Assembly: GCA_018398585.1 (NCBI GenBank)
Contig: JAGTTD010000010.1
Span: 17,792,005 to 17,856,004, forward strand
Length of the DNA: 64,000 nt
Source: Simmondsia chinensis
Lineage: Eukaryota; Streptophyta; Magnoliopsida; Caryophyllales; Simmondsiaceae
Direction: 5' to 3'
The position numbers were made by a program, and so were the translations under genes. This document shows positions 34,473-44,130 of the stretch, piece by piece; position 1 is the first letter of the stretch, and every line of letters starts with the position of its first letter. The notes beneath the pieces were generated by a model, which did not search any database, was not told the origin of the DNA, and saw nothing but the letters and a program-made list of their open reading frames with translations.

Positions 34473-35309
34473 CTATTTCTCTCCCGACAAACGCTTCCCA
34501 GCAAAAGGTGTTCCCAAACACAATACCTCAATTAGAACCTTCTCATCATTGTAGAATCCTACATTTGCCAGATAAGCTTCTGCTGCAGCAAAGGGTTTGC
34601 TGTTAGCAGTCACAACCTTTTCTCCACCGTTTCTGTAATACTTGAAACATTGGTGTAGTGCGGATGGAACTATGCCATTTTCATGAATCCATGGTCGCCC
34701 TAACAGTATGTTATATGATGTTTTTGAATCAATGACATGGAAAATGGTGTTTGCCGTCAATTTTCCTATGGTAAGATTAAGGCAAATCATGCCCATTGCT
34801 TTGGCATCCAAGGTTAAAACCTTGGATCATCATTTTGGTATTCACCAATTCCTTTACCATGATCCCAATTGATTCATGGTATACTTAGGCATGATGTTGA
34901 CTGCAGATCCCCCATCTATTAAAATTCGGTTAATCCCCTGCTTACAAATATGGCCAGACATAAATAGGGGCCTATTGTGTGGCCTAGACCCCAGCGTTAG
35001 ATCTTCATCAATGAAAGCCAAGGCGATGCTATAGGAAGCACAACTCGGCGATCCCTCGGCTTTATCTCCATCATCTTGTATTGGTGAGGAATCATCACCA
35101 AAAGTTTGGATCTTTCCTGCCATTTCTACAACTCGCTCCTTTTTGCAATCTAGATTCCTTTTGTCATCATTGATCTCATAACACGAAGTCATGTTAACAG
35201 ATACACTTTCGAAGTACGTCATTGGAAAGAACTCCCCTAAAGTGATAAAAGTTTGTGGCTTTTGTAGCAAAAGGTCAACATGGCTGGCTGGTGACTGCTG
35301 TGCCTTCAC
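34473..35309 (-). pseudogene. Tat aspartic protease
   Basis: Frame 34854-35309 ends with ICKQGINRILIDGGSAVNI, the active-site Asp in the IDGG variant. The same frame class continues at 34473-34811 with LTANTIFHVIDSKTSYNI and LLGRPWIHENGIVPSALHQ, the second conserved region. A stop separates the halves at about 34850. Family role: maturation of gag-pol. Confidence 0.8.
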
Positions 35310-35589
35310 CTGTTTGCCTTCTTTTTCTTTTTCTTATGGTGAGGCTTTCTCCTCACCTGTTTTTTTTTTTTTTTTTTTTTTTTTTGTGGCGACCTTAAGG
35401 AGGTCGTGGTGCCTGCTGTTTCTTCGGTTTTCTTCGTGTCACCAAAGTCCACCCCTCATCATCACCCTCAACTGGCACAACCTCTTCCTTCTTTTCTATC
35501 AAGGGCTCCAATGCACTAAATAATTGTACGACCACAGGCTCCAACCCTCCAAACTGAAATGTTTAGAAATGCACTGCTTCAGCATGTTG

Positions 35590-37480
35590 TTAGGATGTCT
35601 GTAACTTCCTCAGTACAGGCACTGGATCTATGAAACCTCCAAATGCCACAGTAGCAAAATTTATGTTGGCCACATCATTAGCATAAAATACGATTTTTCC
35701 TTCGCCCACCAACCTCATGATATGCTCTTTGAGCATAATGCATTGCTCCAACGGGTGGCTGACAACTCGATGATACCTGCAATACTTTGGATCAGAGGTG
35801 CGGCTGGCCTCTTCTGGGCGCTTTGACTTGGGCAATTCAATGAGTTTCTTTGCCAGCAAATTATCAAGCATGCCACGAAGACCCGAGTCTAGAAAAGGAT
35901 GCACTTTCTACTGGAGCTCCTTTAACGTTGGACTCTTCTTTCCACTTTCCGTAGATGAACTTGGTTTCTTCCCATCGTACTCCTTGGGATTTGGCTTTCC
36001 AGATATTTTAACTGGAGTAACATTATGGCCAAAGATTCTTTTGTCTTTACTTTGACTTGCTTCTCTCCTTTTGAGGGCTCTTTTGCACCCTTGTTTTGGA
36101 AGATGGTTGTAAATCTAGCGCCATGCTTGGCACGGTTACTCTCCATCTCATGGGCATCTGATGCCAGCGAATTGAAAGTTTCAGGTTTCTTTGGCAATAA
36201 GATGTAGGACAACTCCGGTCTCATGCCCTAGATGCACATCTTGATAATTGATTCCTGGGAGAGACGCTCTTTGTAGTCTAGACTCTTAGCACGCCAACGG
36301 TGAATGTAGTCTATGACTGGTTCACCATCCCATTGTCCTACAATTGATAGTCCTTTCAACGTGACGGTACGTCTTGCACTGTAGAACATGTTCAGGAATT
36401 CAGACTCCATTTCTTGCCAGCTGTTGATGGACTCTAGTTCTAGATTGGTATACCAGTCAAAAGTAATTCCTTTGAGAAAACGGACAAATTGCCTGAAAAG
36501 GAGGTCGCCGTCAATGCTGGCATTATTGCACATCTCCACGAAGTGGGCGATATGCTGCCTCGGGTTACCATTACCGTTAAGTTGTTGAAATTTTGGAGGT
36601 TGGTAGCCAATTGGAATTTTAAGACGGTCAATCCTCTTGGAGTAAGGTTTTTGGTAGCATTGGTTGCTGGAAGAACTACCACCAATTTGCACCTTAATCG
36701 CGTTAGCTATTAGTTCTTGGATTTGGTGGATAGACAAGGAGGTCAAAGGGACTGACTCCTGGGTAGGAGCATGCTTACTGGTGACATTAGCCCTTTGAGA
36801 CTTCACTGATTCGATCTCTTGGTCAAAGTCAGAATTAGATTCTCCTCGCGTCTTCTTGCTAGTTCCTACAGCACTCTGGTGCGGCACTTTAGTCTGTTGC
36901 TTAATGCCACAATTTGTTGGCTTTGTTCCTTCGGTTGTGTGTCCTTCTTGGCGACAACCTTGACAAGGTTTTCCTATAGCCTGCAAATTGGCTACTTGCT
37001 CCTCCATGGGCATGACACTCGTTACCATGACTAGCATGCCAGAGGAGCCGAAAAGCATGATGGGTTGTCACGACTAAATCTCTTTCCTTAGCGACGATGG
37101 CAAGGAGTCAGTGCTTGAGGTTTCATTCTCTGAATTTGTAGCCGCCTGGGAGGTGTTTTATGATGAAGAAGAAGTTCCCCCACTTTAGAGGTTTCCATGA
37201 GTAGGAAGCCATGAGAAACAACCACTTCACTAGTTGGATTGCCATCATCATGAGCGCATCGATGGCTTTTGCCTTGGCCCTAGTGGTGGCACCAAAGAAA
37301 AGAATGCTAGGACTGGAGTCAGGGCTTATGGGGCTGGAAGGGCCAGAATTGGACTTATTGGAGCGGTGATTTGTTTTGTTCTTTGGTGCCAGTGCAAAAA
37401 GAACTTGATTTTTTTTTTTGGGTTTTATTTTAAAATGGAAAAAGAGATGAGAGGTAGAGAAAGGTCCCACCAAGCGTGCC
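35590..37480 (-). pseudogene. Tat gag
   Basis: Near the 5' LTR a frame (37123-37557) reads LAPKNKTNHRSNKSNSGPSS. The main frame, 36228-37058, contains LSIHQIQELIANAIKVQ, IGYQPPKFQQLNGNGNPRQH, FVRFLKGITFDWYTNLE and WQEMESEFLNMFYSARRTV, the retrotrans_gag capsid fold typical of Tat. Frames 35922-36224 and 35590-35904 continue with ELSYILLPKKPETFNSLA and CRYHRVVSHPLEQCIMLK, the CX2H-type knuckle of Tat gag. Stops at 36225 and 35905 interrupt it. Confidence 0.85.
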
Positions 37481-37485
37481 AAATT
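37466..37485 (-). promoter_or_regulatory. Tat primer binding site
   Basis: On the minus strand, directly after the LTR end TGTTCACA, the sequence reads AATTTGGCACGCTTGGTGGG. TGGCACGC..GTGGGAC is the usual leader start of plant Tat elements. It confirms which LTR is the 5' one. Confidence 0.7.
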
Positions 37486-38178
37486 TGTGAACACCCGTCT
37501 CAAAACAAGAACTGAACCTTTGAAGAAATCGGACACGAGCTTGGTATGCTTTGTCAACTTCCTTTTAGATGACTTGGTGTTGATGGAAAGTGAGAGAGAA
37601 TGAAAAGAGAGAGAGTTTTTCTCTTATCCTTTCCTTCACCCTTTTTTTTATGTGTTTGAATGCGTCCTTTGAAGCAAGGGGTCCCCTATTTATAGAGAAA
37701 AGGGACTCTTGTTTTGGGCCATGGGATTTTCTTAATAAGACTGGGCTCGAGTTGTTTTAAAAGCTTTACAAGCCTCTTTTTTTTTTTACGTAAATCTTGA
37801 AATTTTGTGGGTTTCACTTTGACTTAGAAGTCATCATTTTTATGTTCGACTTAGGCGTCTTTGGCTTTAAGACTTTGACTTTGCGTTTGACCTGAGAGTC
37901 ATTTGCCCCTTTTAGTTTGACTTTAAAACTATTAGGGCTTCGAGTTTAACTTAGAAGTCATTTGGATTTTCAATTCAACTTGGAGGTCCTTTGGGCTTAG
38001 GTTTGACTCTGAAGTTGTTAAGGGATTTTATTTTGGTTTTACTTAGAAGTCATTTTGGGCTTGAGTTTTCAAATTGGAAGATCTTTAGTTTCGGGCTTGA
38101 CTTGGAAGTCATTTGGGCTTAGACTTTTCTTCGGCCCAATTTAAATTTTATAAACATGATAAAATTTTAATGCCTACA
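37486..38178 (-). repeat. Tat 5' LTR, 693 bp
   Basis: From TGTGAACACCCG to AATGCCTACA. It matches the 3' LTR except for the missing 230-bp segment and short AG tract. The 5-bp CTAGG at 38179-38183 is the right target duplication. The GACTTAGAAGTCATTTGG-type subunits recur (37815-38120). Confidence 0.88.
37687..37694 (-). promoter_or_regulatory. TATA box of the Tat 5' LTR
   Basis: Minus strand TATAAATA within CTCTATAAATAGGG, conserved in the 3' LTR (16462-16469). Reads toward gag. Confidence 0.55.
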
Positions 38179-38397
38179 CTAGGGTTAGGGTTCGAATTTG
38201 AGGTTTAGGGTTACAGTTAGGGTTCGAATTTGGTGGGTGGTTTCGGTGGTGGTGGTTAGGGTTTCGGTGTTGGTGGATGCCGGAGAGCAGAAGGGGTTCG
38301 AAGGGCTTGCAGCAGGTCTTCTCTCTCTCTCTCTCTCTCTCTAATTGACTGGAAAGCAAAAACGAAATTTGATCGATTTTTTCTCTAATACCAAGAT
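38179..38397 (-). other. Chromovirus leader, LTR-proximal half, with primer binding site
   Basis: Contains the primer binding site (minus strand TTGGTATTAGAG, 38383-38394), a CT microsatellite (38320-38342) and degenerate AGGGTT telomere-like units (38181-38245). It continues the 15586-16021 leader after removal of the Tat element and one copy of CTAGG. Confidence 0.75.
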
Positions 38398-38783
38398 TGA
38401 TGTAGCACAAAAGTAAAAACAAAAGATTTCAAACTCAATTCTCAATTTCTGAATTTTTATTCATTCAAAAGATATCTTAATAAAGTACATAAGGGTCCTA
38501 TTTATAGAATACGAGTCCTGAGTCAAAAGAAATAAAATAAAGAAGTATACTCATAACCTAACTAGAATAAAGAAATTAAAATCTTATTCTAATTAGAAAC
38601 TCTAAACTAAATAAACTTTGACCAATTTAAATTTCAAACTAAAAGACTCCTAATTCAATAACTTTGCCTAATTTGAATTTAAAACTTAAAAGCTCCTAAT
38701 AAAATTAAATAAAAAAGACTCTTAATTAATAATAAGTTCTTCTCGTGTAGTACTTTCCGAAACGCTTCAATTGTAGTACATCA
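38398..38783 (-). repeat. Chromovirus 5' LTR
   Basis: 386 bp from TGATGTAGCACAAAAG to AGTACATCA, with a minus-strand TATA (plus TATTTATA, 38499-38506). About 80 bp longer than the 3' LTR because a segment near 38655-38740 partly repeats a neighbouring motif (AATTTGAATTTAAAACTTAAAAGCTCC versus AATTTAAATTTCAAACTAAAAGACTCC). CATGG follows at 38784. Confidence 0.85.
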
Positions 38784-39690
38784 CATGGATTGGTTATAAT
38801 GTTATGCAGACCATTTCCGGAAAGAGGTCACATACAAAGCACAGGAGTTTGCTGGGTGATGTTCCAAAAGAGTTTGCCAGGTTCTTTTTTTTGGCACGTT
38901 GGAGAAGGATAAATGGGTCCTGAGCTGTTGGATTTGGTGTTTAAGCTACCCATCTCACAAGCATGAGGTCTTCGATTTGAAGCTCGTCTCCCTTTTCACT
39001 AGTTGTTGCTAGCCCTCTTTAGGATACTATTATATCTCCTTAACATCTAAAAATAATGATAAATGGGTCCCATCAAAACAAGAATAGTACAGAAACTAAT
39101 CCATGCGGGAAACTAGGTCCTTTCAAAACAAATTTATTCTGCATATTGATGATCGATCATGACATGCAACTTTGGTATTAACGCCATAGAAAGAAGTATC
39201 AAGAGAAAAAAGACCAACCTGCAGCACTACAAAAAAAAAAAGTTCTAGTTAATTTCGTATTAAGGCAGATAAATATAATTCAGAAACAGATGATGAAAAG
39301 CGGAGCAGGATCCGGCCGTGAGGCCATCTGTGTTGATTGAAAAAAAAAAAAAAAAAAAGCGCAGAAGATAGATAGAATCCTAGTTGAACTGCGTTGTAGA
39401 ATCACCTGATATGAATCATATCTCCAAATGTTCCCTGTCTTGAATTTGGAACATTCAGTGTATTCATCCGATTGCAATCAGCTTATCGTGATTAGTTAGT
39501 TTTTTTGGATAATTAGTGAGAGAGTCAAGATACAAAGCAGGCAACTCGACCAAGCGAGCCCTGAGTCAACCCATAAAAGAATGCGACCAAAACAACAAAA
39601 TCAAACACACAGGAAGAAAAGCAAAAATGGGCAAACACAACGACCCTCAAACACCACAAGGCAAGAGACAGTAACATGATTAACCAAAAG
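38784..39690. other. Interval with no recognised gene
   Basis: Starts with the right target duplication of the chromovirus. It holds an A12 run at 39229 and an A18 run at 39341-39358. Runs like these could mark the 3' ends of retroposed sequences, but no matching body or duplication was found. The minus frames 39280-39477 and 39525-39737 have no family features. Confidence 0.35.
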
Positions 39691-39699
39691 ATAAGAAAA

Positions 39700-41365
39700 T
39701 AGGACAAAGAAGTCATGGATCTAATGTAATGAGGCACTTAGCGTGAGCGGATCAAAACCATCAAAATTCAGCCTTAGACTTTTTCCCATTTCCATCATGC
39801 GCTCTGCGGCAAGGATCTTAGCGGCATTTTTAACTTTGTTGCCCTTAGTGTTTTTGGTAACGAGGGATTGGATTGCTCCAACCAACCCCGACCCATAAGA
39901 TCAACCCACAAGCCCCCATGAGCAAGTAAGTCATGAGTATATCTTCAGTGAGAATCGAAATCCTGGGTAGGAGATGCCACCAACTGAGACACCCCCATTA
40001 TTGGTTGTTGCCCTTATTCACCAGACTCTTCTTTTTCTTTTGTTTGCCTAGGCCCTTCGCAGATCTCTTCCCACTATTCTCGGGTGACAGGTCCTTTAGG
40101 AAATCCTTTAACTTCCTCTTGGCTTGCTCTTTCATCTTTCTCTTCAGTGCTCTCCTACCCCTTTTTGTTATACCTGGTTTTTGGATTTGACGTCCCACCA
40201 ACACTTTTTCCTTTCTTTGCCCAACTATGCTAGATTCCTCCCTAGTCTTGCTAGATTCCTCTATGTGTTGTACCAAAGTCATTACCAAGGAGTTTCCATC
40301 ATCATACGATTTTCTTTCCATGTTAAGGGGCTCAAAACCCGGCGAAATTTCAGGTCCCGAGGACACAGACCCAATGTCGCTTACAACATTTGGGGCTTGG
40401 CTATCAAAGAGGAGTAATAGATCTTGCAATCTAGGCGCTTCAACCTCACTTTTCACTATCCATGGCAAGAGAAATGGAGGGTTTTGATTCTGGAATTACC
40501 TCACTGGGTATTGTCGACGGTTGGATTACAATCTGTGCAACAGCCTCGATGATACTGGAACATGGGAACTAGAGGGTGACCGTCAATATGAAGTGCAAAA
40601 TGGCCCGCACAAAGTTCATCGAACCTCATATCAACAGTTCCAGGTCTAGAGTAAGCTTGTGGAAACAACTCCTGCAGTGGAAGAGTAGCAGGAGGAGATG
40701 ATATCGAGGTAGTCCAGTCTATGGCACTATGCCCATTTTGAGGGAATCGAGCTCGTTCCCTGTTTAATCTAGCCGATGCTGCAAGAGAGACAACTTCGGG
40801 TGAGTACTTTGAGATTAATTTAGAATTGCCCTCTTTTACAAACACCATTCGAGCGCCTCCATTATAATTCACTTGAACCACCTGTCGAATAACTGACAGA
40901 GAGCATGTGTCAATGCGAACCCTTGCAATGTCCATACATCTCATGGTTGATGTTTTGGGATCCACTTGGATGAACTTTACCCATATATTAGCAAAATCAG
41001 TATAGCATTCGTTTGACCAGCACTGTAGAGGTAAACCATAGATTTCAATCCAAACTCTTCTACTTAAATATCCAAAAGTTTGGCATGAATATCTATACAC
41101 CTGCTTGAACTTTGGAATGTGTATTATGTGGCCTAAGGTAGGATTCAAGAGAATCAGCAGAATCACAGGTTAGGATGAAGGTATCAGGGCTCAAACCTCT
41201 AGGGACCAGATCAAAAAGGTTATTCTCCGTAATGAATCTGAGGACGTTAACAGGCGTGTCATCGTCATACGAGTGAGCTATTAAGTATCTGTTGAACCAG
41301 GCCTCCACACAGCTATTTGGATTGGCAACCACGATCTTGGGGCGAGTCTGATCCACTATAGCCAT
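39700..41365 (-). pseudogene. LINE ORF1-like protein (DUF4283 type), frameshifted
   Basis: Frame 41093-41365 starts MAIVDQTRPKIVV and includes WFNRYLIAHSYDDD and LVPRGLSPDTFILTC. Frame 40501-41166 includes RRVWIEIYGLPLQCWSNECY, TDFANIWVKFIQVD and DIARVRIDTCSL. This matches the C-terminal part of the DUF4283 RNA-binding module found in plant L1-type LINE ORF1 proteins. Frame 39998-40468 has a Lys/Arg-rich tail (KRGRRALKRKMKEQAKRKL). A weaker continuation near 39790-39860 reads VTKNTKGNKVKNAAKILA. No endonuclease or RT follows, so the LINE is truncated. Its start abuts the copia LTR at 41365. Confidence 0.6.
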
Positions 41366-41571
41366 GTGATTATGAGAATTTGTAGAAACTTCACATAAAA
41401 TTAGAGATAGGAATTTATGCTCTAATTATTTATTTTGGAGATTGAAGATTGTTATAAATACCCCATCTGTCAACTTTTAAATGAAACGAAAAGAGAATAA
41501 AGAGAGAAGTATTTTTTTTCTCTCTCTTGTTTGCTTTTTCTCTCTCTTCTTCCGAGTTTTTATTTCCAACA
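41365..41571 (+). repeat. Copia 1 5' LTR, 5'-truncated
   Basis: 207 bp ending TTATTTCCAACA, with a TATA box (TATAAATA at 41453-41460) and a CT-rich stretch before the end. It matches 45665-45871; the segment corresponding to 45611-45664 is missing. Confidence 0.85.
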
Positions 41572-41574
41572 AAG

Positions 41575-41586
41575 TGGTATCAGAGC
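41575..41586 (+). promoter_or_regulatory. Primer binding site of copia 1
   Basis: TGGTATCAGAGC, an exact match to the standard initiator tRNA-Met site, three bases after the LTR end. Confidence 0.9.
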
Positions 41587-41593
41587 CTAGGTT

Positions 41594-42965
41594 ATGGCTT
41601 TAACAAAAATGTCTCTTCCTTTTCAATACCCTCACCTCACAAAAGACAACTATGATAGTTGGTCTATCCGAATGAAGGCAATCCTTGGATCTCAAGGCGC
41701 GTGGGGGATTGTTGACAATGGCTATGAGGAGGCTAAAGATGAAGCTTCCTTGAATTAGGCCCAGAAGGATGCTTTAGAGAAGAGTAGAAAGAAAGATCAA
41801 CATGCTCTTTCGATCATCCATCAATGTTTGGATGATTCTCCATTCGAGAAGGTGGCGAACACGATGACTATTTCTCAAGAAGGTTCGTCTCCAAAAGCTT
41901 AGAAGTGAATTTGAAGCACTTCATATGAAGGAGTCTGAAGCTGTTTGTGATTATTTCTCTAGAGTTCAAGGCATCGTCAATCAAATGAAAACAAATGGAG
42001 ATGAAGTACTTGAAGATCGGGTATTTGAGAAGATTCTCCATTCTCTAGATCCAAAATTTGAGCATATTAATGTAGCCATCGAGGATTTAAAAGAATTAAG
42101 TGGGTCATTACAAGCCCATGAACAAAGAATGAACAAAAGCAAGAATCAATCTTTGGAGCAGGTCTTGCAAGCAAAGCTTTCTTTCCAAGACAAGGGAGAA
42201 GCAAGCAAAAGAGGTGGAGGAAATCAAAGAAGCTGTGGACAAGGTTATGGACGAGGTCGCGGAAGTGGACAAGGTTTAGGTGGTGGTCAAAATCCATCTA
42301 AAAATGAAGAATTAAGCCAAAGCTCATTTAGAGGGCGTAGACGTGGAAGAGGAAGAGGAATAGGTACAATTTGGAGGTCAAATGGGAGATATGATAAATC
42401 CCATATTAAATGTTATAATTGTCAAAAATATGGTCATTATTCAGGGGAGTATTTGAAAGCAACAGAAGAAACTAGTGAAAAGGCCAATTTGGTGGAGACA
42501 AAACAAGAGTCGGAGGAATCAACTTTGTTGCTGGCTCACAAGACGAATGAAAAAGAAGACAATGATTGTTGGTACCTTGACAATGGTGCCAGTAATCACA
42601 TGTGTGGAGATAAGAGTAAGTTTGTAAAGCTCAATGAATACTTCGGTGGTGATGTCACCTTTGGAAATTCTTCTAAAGTACAAATCAAAGGCAAAGGTAC
42701 CATTTTAGTCCGTTTGAGAGATGGTGATCATAGACTCATTATTGATGTCTATTATGTGCCAAAATTGAGATGTAATATTTTGAGTTTGGGGCAACTCTTA
42801 GAAAAGGGCTATGAAATTCATATAAAAGATCATAGTCTTTTCTTAAGAGATCATAATGCCAGTTTGATTGCAAAAGTTCTGATGTCAAAAAATAGAATGT
42901 TTCTATTGAACCTACATGTAGACACGGCCAAATGTTTGAAGGCTTGTGTAAAAGATTCGTCTTAG
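41594..42965 (+). pseudogene. Copia 1 gag and protease
   Basis: ATG at 41594 opens MALTKMSLPFQYPHLTKDNY, the usual N-terminus. A TAG replaces CAG in the 54th-57th codon region (41757), and a one-base frameshift near 41880 leads into 41925-42965. That frame has the UBN2/gag part (ESEAVCDYFSRVQGIVNQMK), a Gly/Arg-rich segment (RGRRRGRGRGIG), the knuckle CYNCQKYGHYSGEY with the last Cys changed to Tyr, and the protease site WYLDNGASNHM. The usual DTGA has become DNGA in that site. The frame ends with the linker to integrase (YYVPKLRCNILSLGQL). Confidence 0.85.
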
Positions 42966-43800
42966 CTTTGGCATATGAGATTTGGGCATTTGAACTTTGG
43001 CAGACTCAAGTCAATTAGAGATAAGAAGATGGTGAAAGGTCTTCCCTTTATTGATCATCCAGAGCAACTTTTCGAAGCATGTATCCTTGGAAAGCATGCT
43101 AGGAAAAGCTTGCCAACACAATCACTTTTAAGAGCAACAGAGCCACGTCAACTTGTACATGCTGATGTTTGTGGACCCATCAAGCCGTGTTCACTTGGTA
43201 AAAGCAATTATTTTCTGCTTTTTACTGATGATTTTAGTAGAAAGTCCTAGGTTTATTTTCTTAAAAAGAAATTTGAGACTTTTAGAGCATTTAAAAATTT
43301 CAAAATATTGGTTGAAAAAGAAAGTGGTTATGTGATTAAATCCTTGAGGACAGACAGAGGAGGTGAATTTACGTCCAACGAGTTCAAAGATTTCTGTAAA
43401 AAGCATGGGATCTGCCGTCTTTTAACAATGCCAAGTTCACCACAGCAGAATGGCGTGGCAGAAAGGAAGAATAGAACAATTCTTAATATGGCTCAGAGTA
43501 TAATGAAGAGTAAACAAACGCCAGATGAGTAGTGGGCAGAAGCTTTTTCTTGTGCAATTTATCTCACCAATAGATGTCCCACAAAAATTCTAATGAACCA
43601 AACCCCTCAAGAAGCTTGGAGTGGAGGAAGCCCGATATCTCTTATTTGCGAGTGTTTGGAAGTCTTGCATATGCTCAAGTTTAAGAACAAGGGAGATCTA
43701 AACTTGATGATAGAAGCAAGAGGTATGTGTTCATCGGGTATGAATCTAACTCCAAAGGATACAAGCTGTTTAATCCAAAAACTATAAAGGTGGTAGTTAG
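42966..43800 (+). pseudogene. Copia 1 integrase
   Basis: The pre-integrase zinc region reads WHMRFGHLNFGRLKSI then ACILGKHARKSLP. The catalytic triad is readable: Asp in LVHADVCGPIK, Asp in SLRTDRGGEFTSNE and Glu in NGVAERKNRTILN. Stops occur at 42963, 43247 (TAG for TGG) and 43530 (TAG for TGG). The tail (CECLEVLHMLKF) is frameshifted. Confidence 0.85.
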
Positions 43801-44130
43801 TAAAGATGTGGAGTTCGATGAAGAAGCTACTTAGGTTTGGAATGAGAAAAAAGAAGATTGATATGACTTCTTTCCGTATTTGATGAAGATGCAACACAAG
43901 CCATAAATCCACAAATCATTGAAGAGTTATCAGAAAATCCTGAAGGGGCTACAAATGAGGATGAAGCCACTCCTATAGTTCAAAGATCAACAAGGGAACG
44001 AAGAATGCTAGAAAAGTACAAGGATTATTATTTAGAAAATAATGATAATCCTTCTCTTTTCTGTATATTTATAGATAGTGAGCTCTTAAATGTTGAAGAA
44101 GCAACAATAGATGAAAAATGGTGAGGGGCG

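Larger units (their letters stand above)
16022..38178 (-). mobile_element. 22-kb Tat-lineage Ty3 element with antisense PMD gene
   Basis: LTRs at 16022-16947 and 37486-38178 are flanked by an exact 5-bp duplication, CTAGG (16017-16021 and 38179-38183). On the minus strand from the right come a primer binding site, gag, protease, a linker, RT, RNase H plus a second RNase H, and integrase ending at 29984. The second RNase H is diagnostic of the Tat branch. Between integrase and the 3' LTR lie a 127-bp tandem duplication, a plus-strand PMD gene, a 118-bp tandem array and a T-rich field. An Athila-like element sits inside the PMD gene (22180-28745). Without it the Tat element is about 15.6 kb. 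Confidence 0.88.
10492..38783 (-). mobile_element. Ty3 chromovirus, outermost level of a three-level nest
   Basis: Two related LTRs (10492-10796 and 38398-38783) bound minus-strand gag, protease, reverse transcriptase, RNase H, integrase and a chromodomain. The 5' LTR is on the right. Its inner edge is followed on the minus strand by TTGGTATTAGAG, a tRNA-Met type primer binding site. Flanks are CATGA (10487-10491) and CATGG (38784-38788), a 5-bp target duplication with one change. Its own sequence is only about 6.1 kb. The remaining 22 kb is the Tat element inserted at 16022-38178 in the leader upstream of gag. Frameshifts and stops show it is dead. Confidence 0.85.

Noticed and set aside
36228..37058. 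Separate host gene for the 276-residue minus frame
   Set aside because: It is the retrotrans_gag region of the Tat element and lies in order with protease and RT.
39340..39360. Poly(A) of a processed pseudogene
   Set aside because: No gene-like body or target duplication was found beside the A18 run.
41574..41590. tRNA-Met gene (also at 46155, 58736)
   Set aside because: Only the 12-13-base primer-binding complement is present directly after LTRs; no cloverleaf.
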